From positions 3,175,501 to 3,239,500 of the forward strand of contig NZ_AZUN01000001.1 in NCBI RefSeq assembly GCF_000527095.1: a DNA stretch of 64,000 bases. The letters run 5' to 3'. The notes under the pieces are model-generated. The model was not told where the DNA came from and searched no databases. It worked only from the letters and a program-made list of their open reading frames with translations. Shown here one piece after another: positions 9,101 to 17,673 of this stretch. Source of the stretch: Methylomicrobium lacus LW14. Its GTDB lineage: Bacteria; Pseudomonadota; Gammaproteobacteria; Methylococcales; Methylomonadaceae. The first letter of the stretch is position 1. Each line of letters begins with the position of its first letter. Both the position numbers and the translations under genes were made by a program.

Positions 9101-9724
9101 ATGATTAAATGCGGACGTCCCGCCAAGGGCAGCGAGCTTTTAAGCCGCGATCGGGTGCTGGATACGGCGCTGACGCTTTTTCTGGAACACGGCTACGGCA
9201 ATCTCAGCATGGAAGCCATCGCCAAGGAGGCGCGGGTTTCGTTGCGGACGATCTACAGCCAGTTCGGCGGCAAAGCCGGTTTATTCGGCGCGCTGGTCCG
9301 GCGCTGCAGCGACCAGTTTTTCGAATCCCTGATCTTCGAAATTTCCCCCGAAGCCGCGCTCGTCGCCTTCGCCAGGGAGTTTCTGTTCCGGATCACCCGG
9401 CCGGACGTGGTGCGCATGCGCGCGATCCTGATCGGCGAATCGCCGCGTTTCCCGGACCTCGCGACGCAATTTTACGAACAAGGGCCGCAGCGCACGCTCG
9501 AACATCTGGCGCAATTTTTCGCCCGGCATCAGCAGGCGGGACATTTCGCCCCGATCGATCCACACATTCTGGCCGACCAGTTCCTCAGCGGACTGCGCAA
9601 CGAGCGTTTCCAGAAACTGCAACTCGGCCTGGAAACCACGCCGACCGAGGCCGAAATCGAAAGCTGGGCGCGGCAGGCGACGAAGCTGTTTCTTTACGGC
9701 TGTTGTAAAGCTCGGGAGGGATAA
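9101..9724 (+). CDS. TetR-family repressor, probable regulator of the adjacent RND pump
   Basis: A 207-residue regulator. The N-terminal helix-turn-helix is clear: DRVLDTALTLFLEHGYGNLSMEAIAKEARVSLRTIYSQFGGKAGLF (about 18-63) is the TetR_N consensus. The all-helical C-terminal ligand domain resembles the AefR-like group and contains PRFPDLATQFYEQGP. No clear Shine-Dalgarno precedes the ATG. It faces away from the efflux operon across about 110 bases that hold the 22-base palindrome, the standard arrangement for local repression relieved by a pump substrate. Confidence 0.9.
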   Translation: MIKCGRPAKGSELLSRDRVLDTALTLFLEHGYGNLSMEAIAKEARVSLRTIYSQFGGKAGLFGALVRRCSDQFFESLIFEISPEAALVAFAREFLFRITRPDVVRMRAILIGESPRFPDLATQFYEQGPQRTLEHLAQFFARHQQAGHFAPIDPHILADQFLSGLRNERFQKLQLGLETTPTEAEIESWARQATKLFLYGCCKAREG

Positions 9725-9786
9725 TCTGCGTCAATGACAGTAACTCGGAGTTGTGTCTATCGTATCACCTCATTTCGACATGCCCG

Positions 9787-10650
9787 TTACCGCTCGGCGG
9801 CTAACATCGAAAACAGCCCGTTCGCGACCCTGGCAAAGGAGAGATAATCGAGTTTGTCGGGCGTATCTTCGGACGTGTGGTAATAAGGATAACGATAAGG
9901 CGCCGTATCGGTAATCATGAAGGCTTCAAAGCCGTGCCGCCAGAACGCCAGATGATCGCTCCAGGAGATGCCCGGAACCACGGCCGGCGCGGCGATCGAT
10001 TGCGCCGGGAAGTCGCAAGCCTTGGCAAAGTTTTCGAGGCAGTGCCGCATCACGCGGCGAGAGCCGAGATTCGAAGCGAAGGCGATGAAATTGCCGGTGT
10101 CCGGATAAAAATAGCTCAGGAACGGCGGATAATGCTGGCTGCCGGGCTGGCTCGAATAATAGCCTATCGTTTCGAGCGAAACCATATAACGGATAGGGTC
10201 CCCGCGCCGTTTGGCCGCCTCGGCGTAAATCATGCTGCCCATCTTGCCCCAGTAGAAGAACGGCGGCTCTTCATTCACGAAGGCGACGAAACGCAGGCTG
10301 ACCGCCGGCGGCGCCTCCTTGAACCGGCGCGAGAGTTCCAATAACGCGGCGACGCCGCTGCCGTTGTCGTTCGCTCCGGGACTGCCGCAGACCGAATCAT
10401 AATGCGCGCCGATCAGAATCACTTGATCGCCGCGCTGGGTTCCGTGACAGGTCACTTCCAGATTGTTGCACTCCATCCCTTCGACCCGGTAGCCTTGCTT
10501 ACCGACGCGATAACCCTGCCGCCGCCATTGTTCGCTGATATAGGCGGCCGCAGCCGCGAGCGCCTCGGGATGAAACACATTATGCTCGCCGATCACGCCG
10601 GCCAGTGCCTCGACGTGAGTCTGCAATTGCTGCGCGCTAATTTCACTCAT
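9787..10650 (-). CDS. M28-family zinc aminopeptidase-like protein
   Basis: A 287-residue protein of the peptidase M28 fold. The co-catalytic zinc residues are visible: His83 and Asp85 in GAHYDSV, Asp95 in PGANDNGSG, the Glu pair 127-128 in VNEEPPF, and SWSDHLAFW plus a His in YHTSEDTPDKLDY near the C-terminus. There is no signal peptide, so it probably acts in the cytoplasm or is exported by an unseen route. The family removes N-terminal residues from peptides; substrate unknown. It is a single gene between the TetR regulator (convergent) and the CDGSH gene. Confidence 0.85.
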   Translation of the reverse strand: MSEISAQQLQTHVEALAGVIGEHNVFHPEALAAAAAYISEQWRRQGYRVGKQGYRVEGMECNNLEVTCHGTQRGDQVILIGAHYDSVCGSPGANDNGSGVAALLELSRRFKEAPPAVSLRFVAFVNEEPPFFYWGKMGSMIYAEAAKRRGDPIRYMVSLETIGYYSSQPGSQHYPPFLSYFYPDTGNFIAFASNLGSRRVMRHCLENFAKACDFPAQSIAAPAVVPGISWSDHLAFWRHGFEAFMITDTAPYRYPYYHTSEDTPDKLDYLSFARVANGLFSMLAAER

Positions 10651-10726
10651 GTTGCTATGAACTAGGATTGAAGCATCAGCCGTCGATGCCTTGGCTTCGG
10701 AAGCTAACCGGAATCAAGCCCACATT

Positions 10727-11365
10727 TCAGGTGGTAAATCCGATCTTACGATGCGTTCCGTCGCAATAGGGTTTATTTTGCGACGAGCCGCAACGGCAGA
10801 GCCAGGTTTTCTGCGTTCGGATCAGGGTCCTGCCGGTTCCCGAACACACTTCGAGATTGCCTTCGATTTGCAAGGGGCCGTTGGGGTTCGGGGTAATGGT
10901 CAGCCTTCCGGCGCGATCGAGCAGTGCATCCGAGTCAACGGTCGGCGGCTCTCCGGTCGCAACGAAATTCATCGCGATATGGCTGCTGTCGCAAAACGGT
11001 TTGTTATGAGAGGCGCCGCATCGGCACAAGGTGGCGCGATAACAAGGGCCGTGTCCCAGAATCTCCATATCGGCGTGAAACGCCAGCGGGCCGTTTTCCC
11101 TCAAGTGCACGGTATTGACCAGGGGGGCCGCCTCCTGTTCGCCGCCGTCCAGGCGTTCGTAGGTCAGGGCCCCGGACGGGCACGTGTGCAACAGCGCCGC
11201 GATCTCTTCCGGGGACGCTGCATCCGGTTGTATCCATGCGCCCGGTGCTTTCGCGATAAAAACCTTCGGGTTGCCCAGCACGCAATGGCGCGAATGGATG
11301 CATTTGGCTGCATCGGAACGGATGACAACCTTTTTTCCGCGGTATTCTTGAATGTCATTAGTCAT
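10727..11365 (-). CDS. CDGSH iron-sulfur protein with N-terminal Fer4_19-like domain
   Basis: The start chosen is the ATG at 11365, preceded by GAGGG seven bases upstream; an in-frame ATG at 11395 lacks any ribosome site. This gives 212 residues. The N-terminal 75 residues hold a mono-cluster ferredoxin-like pattern (KCIHSRHCVLGNPKVF and HTCPSGAL). Two CDGSH domains follow: CRCGASHNKPFCDSSH and CRCGSSQNKPYCDGTH, each with the 3-Cys-1-His ligand set of a 2Fe-2S cluster. Bacterial proteins of this layout are thought to handle redox or Fe-S transfer, but the function is not established. It stands alone. Confidence 0.85.
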   Translation of the reverse strand: MTNDIQEYRGKKVVIRSDAAKCIHSRHCVLGNPKVFIAKAPGAWIQPDAASPEEIAALLHTCPSGALTYERLDGGEQEAAPLVNTVHLRENGPLAFHADMEILGHGPCYRATLCRCGASHNKPFCDSSHIAMNFVATGEPPTVDSDALLDRAGRLTITPNPNGPLQIEGNLEVCSGTGRTLIRTQKTWLCRCGSSQNKPYCDGTHRKIGFTT

Positions 11366-11772
11366 TATGTTGCCCTCGTCAGATCGAGCATTCATGCAAA
11401 TGGAGGCAGGAAATATCCATATACTCGGACTTTTTGCGAAGTCAATGACCGTCCCTCGGCGTGCTGTTCATAGATAAGGACAATCCGCGGCCTGCCGGGT
11501 TCATCCCCCGGCGCGCTTTTGAACTTAAAGTGCCGGTAAGAATACTAAAAGTGGTTATGGACAGTATAAAAACAAAGCAGGAAGCCAGGAGAAGTCATAG
11601 AAAGGATGATTCAACAGCAAGAAATGACTCGCAGTTGATTATTTTGCCGCGGCCTTCCGAAGCGGATGGCAAGGGTTGCTTGATGCGTTAAGCATGCCCA
11701 TCCCTCGATCGATTGATTAGCCGTGCGGCATTTGTCTTGAGTTTTGGCGAACAGACTTTAGAGGAGACCACC
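11366..11772. other. Intergenic region, no supported gene
   Basis: About 400 bases between two divergent starts. A 45-codon frame opens at 11557 (MDSIKTKQEARRSHRKDD) without a ribosome site and with no recognisable similarity, so it is not called. The region should hold the promoters of both flanking genes; I see no strong consensus boxes. Confidence 0.5.
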
Positions 11773-11976
11773 ATGAAACCTACCGAAATCAATATCCATC
11801 AAAACACCGAAATTTTGGCTTCCGATGAAGCCGGCACGGCGCTCGATCAGCCGGATGATATGGCCAGGATTGCCGAACTGGCCTATTACAAGGCAGAAAG
11901 TAGGGGGTTCGAGCCGGGCCATGAACTGGAAGATTGGCTTGAGGCGGAGCAAGAATTGATGCCTAGCAGTGGATGA
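11773..11976 (+). CDS. DUF2934 family small protein
   Basis: A 67-residue protein. The ATG at 11773 has an excellent ribosome site (GAGGAG, six bases upstream), which decides the start against a longer frame from 11713. The C-terminal half, IAELAYYKAESRGFEPGHE followed by LEDWLEAEQEL, is the DUF2934 signature: an aromatic helix, a GF.PG turn and an LEDWL.AE helix. DUF2934 proteins are small, acidic, and common in proteobacteria from water and soil; the function is unknown. Confidence 0.8.
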   Translation: MKPTEINIHQNTEILASDEAGTALDQPDDMARIAELAYYKAESRGFEPGHELEDWLEAEQELMPSSG

Positions 11977-12622
11977 AATCTCGATTGGAGTATGGATGCA
12001 GGAACCTAGACTGTATCCTGGGCAAGGGTACAATTTCAGAGCTCACTCCAATTGATCTAATAAATGACATAGCATCGCCTCGATGCGGCTTTGCGAAATC
12101 GCGGGAAGTTTAGGCCTTAAACCCCCCGCTTTCGCTCCGCCTCATCGAGGCGGCTTGCCGTATCAATGCTTCGCGGCGATGAGGTCTTACGGCGCGGTAG
12201 GCCGATGGCTTGCGATCCGAACGCCGCCTTTGCTGAACAGCCGCTCGGACTTGTTCTCGCCAAAGTATCTTTCGAGCCAGGCTTGATTGAGCGCAAGGCG
12301 CAGCTGCGTCACGGGTTTAGCGCTTTCGTATTGCCTCTCGCCAAGGCTCGAATTAAAGGCGGTTATCCGATCTGGTTCTCTCGGGCGGCCGCGCCATCGT
12401 CAATCATTTCGATAAATAGCCTGCATGGACCGAAATAGCCTGCATGGACCGCGGCTAAATTCATTCCGGAGTTAGCTGCTGTCCTCAACGGCATTGCATC
12501 TTTTTTTTCTGGCTCCCATATGCCATGTGGGAGCCCAGGGCGGACGCGCCAGTGTCCTGTCTCGCGACGCTGGCGCGTCTTGACGACATTGCGGGAATGA
12601 GGACATCATTTTGTGCTTACCT
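11977..12622. other. Gene-poor stretch with a short tandem repeat
   Basis: About 650 bases without a gene I can support. Short open frames on the plus strand (around 12083-12438) lack ribosome sites and read as low-complexity noise. The only structure seen is the 19-base tandem duplication at 12414-12451. The stretch opens the accessory region that extends to about 18.3 kb. Confidence 0.5.
12414..12451. repeat. Perfect 19-base tandem duplication
   Basis: The unit AAATAGCCTGCATGGACCG occurs twice with no spacer (12414-12432 and 12433-12451). No gene covers it. It could be a slip duplication or a trace of an excised element. Confidence 0.85.
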
Positions 12623-12889
12623 TCAACTTGACGACGATCGGCTGTCATCATACTTCCCGCTTCGGAACATCGTCAGCTCCCATCGCTGCGCTAATAGATT
12701 GTGCCGCAGGATGTAGATATCGTTATCGCCTGCACGCACTTTAAAATACCGGTATTCGGGCGCTAACTAGCGGTCGATCACTTCTTCAATTTCAACCGCT
12801 TTATCGGCCATAAAAAAGCGCCGAGGTGTTTGCTCGCCCTGGTAGTCGGTATCACATTCCACGCGAATTGTTAACGGGGCCGTATTCAT
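12623..12889 (-). pseudogene. Small conserved-looking gene interrupted by one in-frame TAG
   Basis: On the minus strand an ATG at 12889 opens MNTAPLTIRVECDTDYQGEQ and reads 40 codons to EVIDR, then meets TAG (12767-12769). Past it the same frame continues LAPEYRYFKVRAGDNDIYIL...QRWELTMF to TGA at 12623, 88 codons in all. Both halves look like one protein: balanced composition, a basic/aromatic second half, and no frame change. If the TAG was TGG, the junction would read DRWLAPEYRYF. I recall similar small uncharacterised proteins with DRWLAP followed by YFKVR and YILRH, but cannot confirm the family. Likely a recent nonsense pseudogene; sequencing error or read-through are alternatives. Confidence 0.6.
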
Positions 12890-13214
12890 ACAATTTTTAA
12901 CCTGTGTTGAGGCTCTATCTGCCTATGGTAATGCTATCTATTGTTTTGCGATAGTCGAGAAACCGATAGTTCCCTCGATTTTGGACTGGAAATGTCGGGC
13001 ATAAAAGCATGACCGATCTACAGGGTTATGATGTGCTCGTGCATCGAATCAATTCGGTATGTTTAGGTCAAACGAATAGATTTAAAAAACCGAGGGGTTT
13101 CGTCCGTATTAATTTCTGTTATGTCCTCAAACATTATTCGCTGGAGTTAACTCTTGGGAGGCGCAAGTTGCTTTTCGAGGGGGGTAAATTAACTCGTCGC
13201 AGGAGGGTAAAATA
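12890..13214. other. Intergenic region, no supported gene
   Basis: Low-GC stretch upstream of the secreted protein at 13215. A 68-codon frame from 13009 lacks a ribosome site and any recognisable motif. The region probably carries the promoter and 5' leader of the downstream gene. Confidence 0.5.
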
Positions 13215-13607
13215 ATGAATACTATCAAAGCATGGTTGGTTTCCGGTTTTCTGGTTTTATCGCTATCCGCTGGAAATATCAGCGAAGCCGGAGTCGACGA
13301 AGGCGTTATGGCCCAAAGGATCAACGCGACCATTGCCCATCTTGAAGGGGCCCGAAAAGCACTGGTTGCGAATGAGCAGGATACGGCTCAAGAACATATG
13401 AAGTCGGCTTCGCAGTCTTCAAAAGGTATTTTTGGCGGCTCATTTGAAGTCAAGGCGCAACGCGGTTCAAAGGCCATCGCCAATGCCCGCCGTCTGGCCC
13501 GCGATGGTGATGCTTCCGGCGCTGTAGCTATTTTGAAGGAGGCCGAGGAAATTTATAAATCTTTAATTCGGCCGGCAAGTTCCGGTGGGCGGGGTGGCCT
13601 CAATTAA
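13215..13607 (+). CDS. Small secreted helical protein, unknown function
   Basis: A 130-residue protein with a strong ribosome site (AGGAGGG, eight bases upstream of the ATG). A Sec signal peptide (MNTIKAWLVSGFLVLSLSAG, cleavage probably near residue 25) is followed by an amphipathic helical repeat-like region with ATIAHLEGARKALV, AQEHMKSASQSSKG, AIANARRLARDGD and AVAILKEAEEIY. The pattern of two or three helical hairpins in the periplasm resembles the SmbP-like protein at 17674, but His content is low. I do not recognise the family. A strong hairpin follows 20 bases after the stop, so it is a single-gene transcript. Confidence 0.75.
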   Translation: MNTIKAWLVSGFLVLSLSAGNISEAGVDEGVMAQRINATIAHLEGARKALVANEQDTAQEHMKSASQSSKGIFGGSFEVKAQRGSKAIANARRLARDGDASGAVAILKEAEEIYKSLIRPASSGGRGGLN

Positions 13608-13626
13608 TGTATCAGGTAAACTTTGC

Positions 13627-13664
13627 AGCCCTGTCGGGCATAAAAAAGCATGCCCGACAGGGCT
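13627..13664 (+). terminator. Hairpin terminator after the small secreted protein
   Basis: Perfect 15-base stem AGCCCTGTCGGGCAT / ATGCCCGACAGGGCT (13627-13641 and 13650-13664) with an 8-base A-rich loop. A T-rich but interrupted tail follows. It lies 20 bases after the stop of the gene ending at 13607. Confidence 0.7.
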
Positions 13665-13760
13665 AAGCTTCTTTCTGTAAGTTTTGGTGGCCGCAAGCCG
13701 TTCAGAAAGGGATAATTAACAACATGAAATTAATGTTCAATCTCCTTTGGTAATAACGAA

Positions 13761-15311
13761 ATGGTGAATAATTTGATGGAATTACTGGAGGTTGAGGTTC
13801 AGGTCGTCCCGGCTCTTGATTACGCCGATACGCTTCGGCGTGAAGTATCCCCGACACTTGACCCTAAACAACGGAAAAAGCTGGGGCAGTTTATGACTCC
13901 CGCTCCTGTTGCTACGTTTATGGCAGGCATGTTCGATCAACTTCCCAAAAACATACGCCTTCTTGACGCCGGAGCCGGTGTTGGGTCATTGACAGCGGCT
14001 TTTGTACGCGAGGTTTGCAAACGTAAAAACCGCCCGCGCTCCATCGACGTGACAAACTTCGAGATAGACTCGATACTTGGGCAACATCTTGCCGAGACGT
14101 TAGCAGTATGTGCCGACGAATGCCTGGCTGCGGGGATCGCCTTCACCTATCAGATTGTTACGGAAGACTACATATTACACACCTTACAATCTGCCGGGCC
14201 GCTCCTGTCCAAGCTTTTCGATCCCCAGCAATATGATTGTGCCATTCTCAATCCTCCATACGCAAAGATAAACAGTAACTCAAAGACGAGGAAAGCACTC
14301 AGCAGTTTGGGCGTCGAGACGACGAACTTGTACGCTGCTTTCGTGGCTGTGGCGCTCGATCAACTCAAGCAAGGAGGGCAGCTTATAGCAATCACTCCGC
14401 GCAGTTTTTGCAACGGGTCGTACTTCGAGCCTTTCCGTCGCTTCATACTTGAGCACTCCGCCCTTCATAAGATTCATGTCTATGAATCGCGCAAACAAGC
14501 GTTTAAGGAGGACGATGTCCTACAAGAAAACATCATTTATCAACTCGTTAAGTCACAGCCGCAGCCGGCGACGGTGCGTATCTCATCAAGTAACAGTCCA
14601 CAAGGCCTCGATGCCCTCACTCGGGATGTTTCATTTGCAGAAGTTGTTTTGCCTAATGATCCACACAAGTTTATTCGCTTGGCTGTTTCGGACGAAGATA
14701 GTGACCTTGCCCAGCGGGTTCAGGCTTTGCCCTGTACCCTTCATGACCTGGGTGTGACGGTATCGACCGGGCGTGTAGTGGACTTTCGCGCGCAAGACTA
14801 TCTGCGCAAAAACCCGGAGCTGGGCACTGTTCCATTGATCTATCCGAACCACTTCAATGGCGGCTTTGTATCGTGGCCTAAGCTCGGCGCGAAGAAGCCA
14901 AATGCTCTTGTTTCGATTGATGAGACGGCGGCACTCATGGTTCCGCGCGGCACCTATGTTCTGACCAAGCGTTTTACCTCGAAGGAGGAGAAACGCCGCC
15001 TTGTAGCAGTTATCTATGACCCGGAGAGAATAGACGCGGAATTGGTGGGTTTCGAAAACCACCTTAACTACTTCCACATACGCGGCGCGGGCCTTCCGGG
15101 CGACCTGGCGCGCGGACTCGCGCTATTCCTGAACTCGACGGCGGTTGACCTGTATTTCCGCCAGTTCAGCGGTCACACACAGGTCAATGCAACCGACCTC
15201 CGCAACCTTCACTACCCAACAACGCAGCAGCTTGTGTCGACAGGTCGCCACTTTGGCGACGTCCTGCCGACACAAGAACGAATTGATCAAGTTGTTGGGG
15301 AGTTGCTTTAG
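13761..15311 (+). CDS. Type II N6-adenine DNA methyltransferase (Eco57I/PstI-like)
   Basis: A 516-residue modification enzyme. Motif I (SAM binding) is LLDAGAGVGS (67-76), and the catalytic motif IV is NPPY at 164-167 in CAILNPPYAK, which marks an N6-adenine methylase of the gamma type. The C-terminal half is a target-recognition region. LGQFMTPAPVATFMA near the start is typical of Eco57I-like and PstI-type methylases. It converges on the restriction gene with three bases between stops, and together they form a type II system. By analogy with PstI the target could be CTGCAG, but this is inference. Base composition is lower in GC than the flanking housekeeping genes, which suggests acquisition. 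Confidence 0.88.
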   Translation: MVNNLMELLEVEVQVVPALDYADTLRREVSPTLDPKQRKKLGQFMTPAPVATFMAGMFDQLPKNIRLLDAGAGVGSLTAAFVREVCKRKNRPRSIDVTNFEIDSILGQHLAETLAVCADECLAAGIAFTYQIVTEDYILHTLQSAGPLLSKLFDPQQYDCAILNPPYAKINSNSKTRKALSSLGVETTNLYAAFVAVALDQLKQGGQLIAITPRSFCNGSYFEPFRRFILEHSALHKIHVYESRKQAFKEDDVLQENIIYQLVKSQPQPATVRISSSNSPQGLDALTRDVSFAEVVLPNDPHKFIRLAVSDEDSDLAQRVQALPCTLHDLGVTVSTGRVVDFRAQDYLRKNPELGTVPLIYPNHFNGGFVSWPKLGAKKPNALVSIDETAALMVPRGTYVLTKRFTSKEEKRRLVAVIYDPERIDAELVGFENHLNYFHIRGAGLPGDLARGLALFLNSTAVDLYFRQFSGHTQVNATDLRNLHYPTTQQLVSTGRHFGDVLPTQERIDQVVGELL

Positions 15312-15314
15312 TTG

Positions 15315-16316
15315 CTACTCGAAAGACTCGACTCGGAAATGCTTAGATGGGTCTTCTTGAATCCAAATGTAACTTCCTACCGCGACGTTTCTGTGGGCAC
15401 CTTGCCGCGCTGCGGTTTCCTTCCACGTCCGGTAGGTTGTGGTGAAGTCTAAACCCGCCTTTCCACATCGTTTTGCCAGGGTGGCAAGCTGATTGACCTT
15501 GTGAATATCCACTTCGCCGTCGCTGGTTACTGCCTCGATGACCCAAATCCGGTCCGATTCCTTATTCCATAGGAGAACGTCAGGCATTGCGTCCCCAAGT
15601 CGTAGTTCAATGCCTGCCCGTGCCAGCTTCCCCCGGTCCTCGTAAGTAATCCGATCCCCATCTCCGTCATCAACATAGATCACCTCATAGCCGGGCAGGA
15701 ATCGGGCCGCATAATGTTCAATGCTCGCGTGGATCAAGCCGCTATGGCCGGTATCGACCAACTGACGTGAAGCCTTCGCCATTTCGGCCTGAAACTCTCT
15801 GCGCTTTCTCGCTGCATCATAACTTGCCCAATCCGCGAGCATGTTGGGCCACTGATCGTCAGAGGCTTGAAGAATAGCTTTGAAGTCTTCGGCAAGACGG
15901 TAGGATGAATTGGGCGACTTCGCTACAACGTGGCCGTGTATAAATACGCCATTGTGCAGAAGAATTGGTTCAATTCCACCCAGCTCACGAAGGGGCTTGA
16001 TCCAATAGTCCCGGCCCTCACGGTCTAGCTTTCCGTTACCACGCTGAAGGATTCCGATATGGCAGGCGAGGTGAGCAGTGGTTGCGCCATGACAAAATTT
16101 TGTTCCTGCCGGTGCTTTCGAAAACCAACTGGCTGTCTGGTCATCGAGTAAAGCGAAGACGCCGTCAACAAGATCGACATTGCTACCGAGATCGAGGCGC
16201 GCCAGCACTTGTCTGATTTTGTCCTTCGAAACCCCTTGAAGCTCGATCGGAACTGCCGCGCCTTCTCTTTCCATTTTCTGCTTACGCAGTCTAGTAACGA
16301 CATCGTGTAGCGCCAT
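15315..16316 (-). CDS. Type II restriction endonuclease, BsuBI/PstI family
   Basis: A 333-residue protein. The C-terminal domain (about 195-333) matches the BsuBI/PstI family: AMPDVLLWNKESDRIWVIEA with Pro245-Asp246 and Glu261 supplying a PD-(D/E)xK-like active site, then VTSDGEVDIHKVNQL and VAVGSYIWIQEDPSKH. The N-terminal part has no motif I can name, except HGATTAHLACHIGIL. It would cut unmethylated sites protected by the convergent methylase at 13761. Tail-to-tail order means the two genes have separate promoters. Length and order of motifs suggest an intact enzyme. Confidence 0.85.
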   Translation of the reverse strand: MALHDVVTRLRKQKMEREGAAVPIELQGVSKDKIRQVLARLDLGSNVDLVDGVFALLDDQTASWFSKAPAGTKFCHGATTAHLACHIGILQRGNGKLDREGRDYWIKPLRELGGIEPILLHNGVFIHGHVVAKSPNSSYRLAEDFKAILQASDDQWPNMLADWASYDAARKRREFQAEMAKASRQLVDTGHSGLIHASIEHYAARFLPGYEVIYVDDGDGDRITYEDRGKLARAGIELRLGDAMPDVLLWNKESDRIWVIEAVTSDGEVDIHKVNQLATLAKRCGKAGLDFTTTYRTWKETAARQGAHRNVAVGSYIWIQEDPSKHFRVESFE

Positions 16317-16450
16317 CTATTATTTATCCTGAACAGTGGAAACAAAAAACTGCTCATGATATGTGTCGGCGCAAATTGAGTCTATTTAAAAGTAAAAAGG
16401 TTGCTTCACTGAGCTGCCTTTTTATTGTATCGGCTATGTATTTTTTAGTT

Positions 16451-17355
16451 TCATCTGGATAGAGAAGGCAACATCGCCAGCCATCCGACGGCGCGGTGAT
16501 CCGGCGCAATGGAGGCCTGTTCGAAGCCTGTCTGGTCTTTTTCTTCCAATAAGTCCCAGTAAGGTTTCAGTTTTTTGGCGGTGTGGATGGACGCATTGTC
16601 CAGGATCACCACCAAAGGCTTGCTGACCTTATCCAGCATGGCCATCAAGAAGGCAAAGAACCACACCCCATTGATGCTCTGCCATCGTTTTGCCATCACC
16701 AGTTTTCCCGATGACCGCATGGCCCCAATCACATTCAGTCGTCGCCCCCGTTTCGCCGTGACGGCATGGGTTTCGCCCTTTTTCGTCCAGGCGGATCGGT
16801 TGGGCGGTTGCGGCGCAAACCCGGCTTCGTCGATATAAGCCAGCTCGATCGCGCCGACCTTCGCCTGGACGATGAGCTCGGCTATGTCGCGCTGGGCTTG
16901 TGCGAAGCGCTCGGGGTCGCGCTTTTTTTTAAACTGTAGCGCGTCCGTTTCCAGACATACCCCATGCGTTTCAACTCGTTACGCAAGGTATTGGTGCTGA
17001 GGCGAATGCCACATTCGGTTTCCAGGCGATCGACCAAGACCCGGCAGGTTAACGGTTCGGCCTCGACCCACGCCTTTAACCGGGCCCGGTGTTCATCACT
17101 CAACTTGCTCGGCGCTCCGCTTCGCGCTTGATCGGGGAGGCTGGCAAAACCGGCTTTGAACCATTTGCGCCGCCGTTCCCGGATCGTCTCCGGCAACACC
17201 CCTTGCTTTTCCGCCACTTCGAAAGTGGTATGACCTTCGGCGAGCAGTAAAATCGCTTGGGCACGTTCTCGTTCGCGCCAGTCGCTGCCTTTTTTGACGA
17301 TGATTTCGAGCAACTCCCGATCGGTGTCGGTCAGTTCAACACGGACAACTCGCAT
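16451..17355 (-). mobile_element. IS630-family element, two-frame transposase, 3' end damaged
   Basis: The first frame (17355-16882) encodes a helix-turn-helix half: ERERAQAILLLAEGHTTFEV, then ARSGAPSKLSDEHRARLKAW and LSTNTLRNELKRMGYVWKRT. At TTT-A8-G (A-run 16923-16930) a -1 shift enters the DDE half: KRDPERFAQAQRDIAELI, YIDEAGF with the first Asp, and VVILDNASIHTAKKLKPYW with the second. After DLLEEK the sequence departs from the family, and the usual third acidic region (YSP.LN.IE) is missing before the stop at 16451. So the A8 could be a programmed slip site, but the copy is 3'-truncated and probably inactive. Terminal inverted repeats were not found. Confidence 0.85.
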
Positions 17356-17673
17356 TTCCTTCCTGGGCTGGCTTCATAAATCTTTACATTCTAAACACCA
17401 GACGATTTTTTGTTAAGAGCTTACCAAGAGCAAGGCAGCGCATAATCGATCAGCAAAACAAGTTTCCGGAAGACGCATCGTCAATCGCGGCAAAGAATAA
17501 TTAAGATTAACGCACTCAAAAAGTATAGATTGCTACCCATTCAGTACGTGAATTACAATCGCTAAACATAAAAAAACCCCATAAGCAGAAAACTTATGGG
17601 GCAATCATTTTATTATTTCTTTTTATTATGTATTTGCGCCGGCAGGCACAAATTCAATAGTTTAAAATTGATA
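17356..17673. other. Intergenic region beside the IS630 remnant
   Basis: AT-rich, without a supportable gene. It contains the terminator of the SmbP-like gene at 17577-17601. The segment 17356-17560 may include the outer end of the IS element, but no clear terminal repeat is visible. Confidence 0.5.
17577..17601 (-). terminator. Rho-independent terminator of the SmbP-like gene
   Basis: Stem CCCCATAAG / CTTATGGGG (17577-17585 and 17593-17601) with a 7-base loop. On the minus strand it is followed directly by a run of seven T. It lies about 70 bases after the stop of the gene at 17674-18018. Confidence 0.85.

Noticed and set aside
11461..11691. Plus-strand frame of 76 codons before the DUF2934 gene
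   Set aside because: No ribosome site and no recognisable motif; noise in an intergenic region is more likely.
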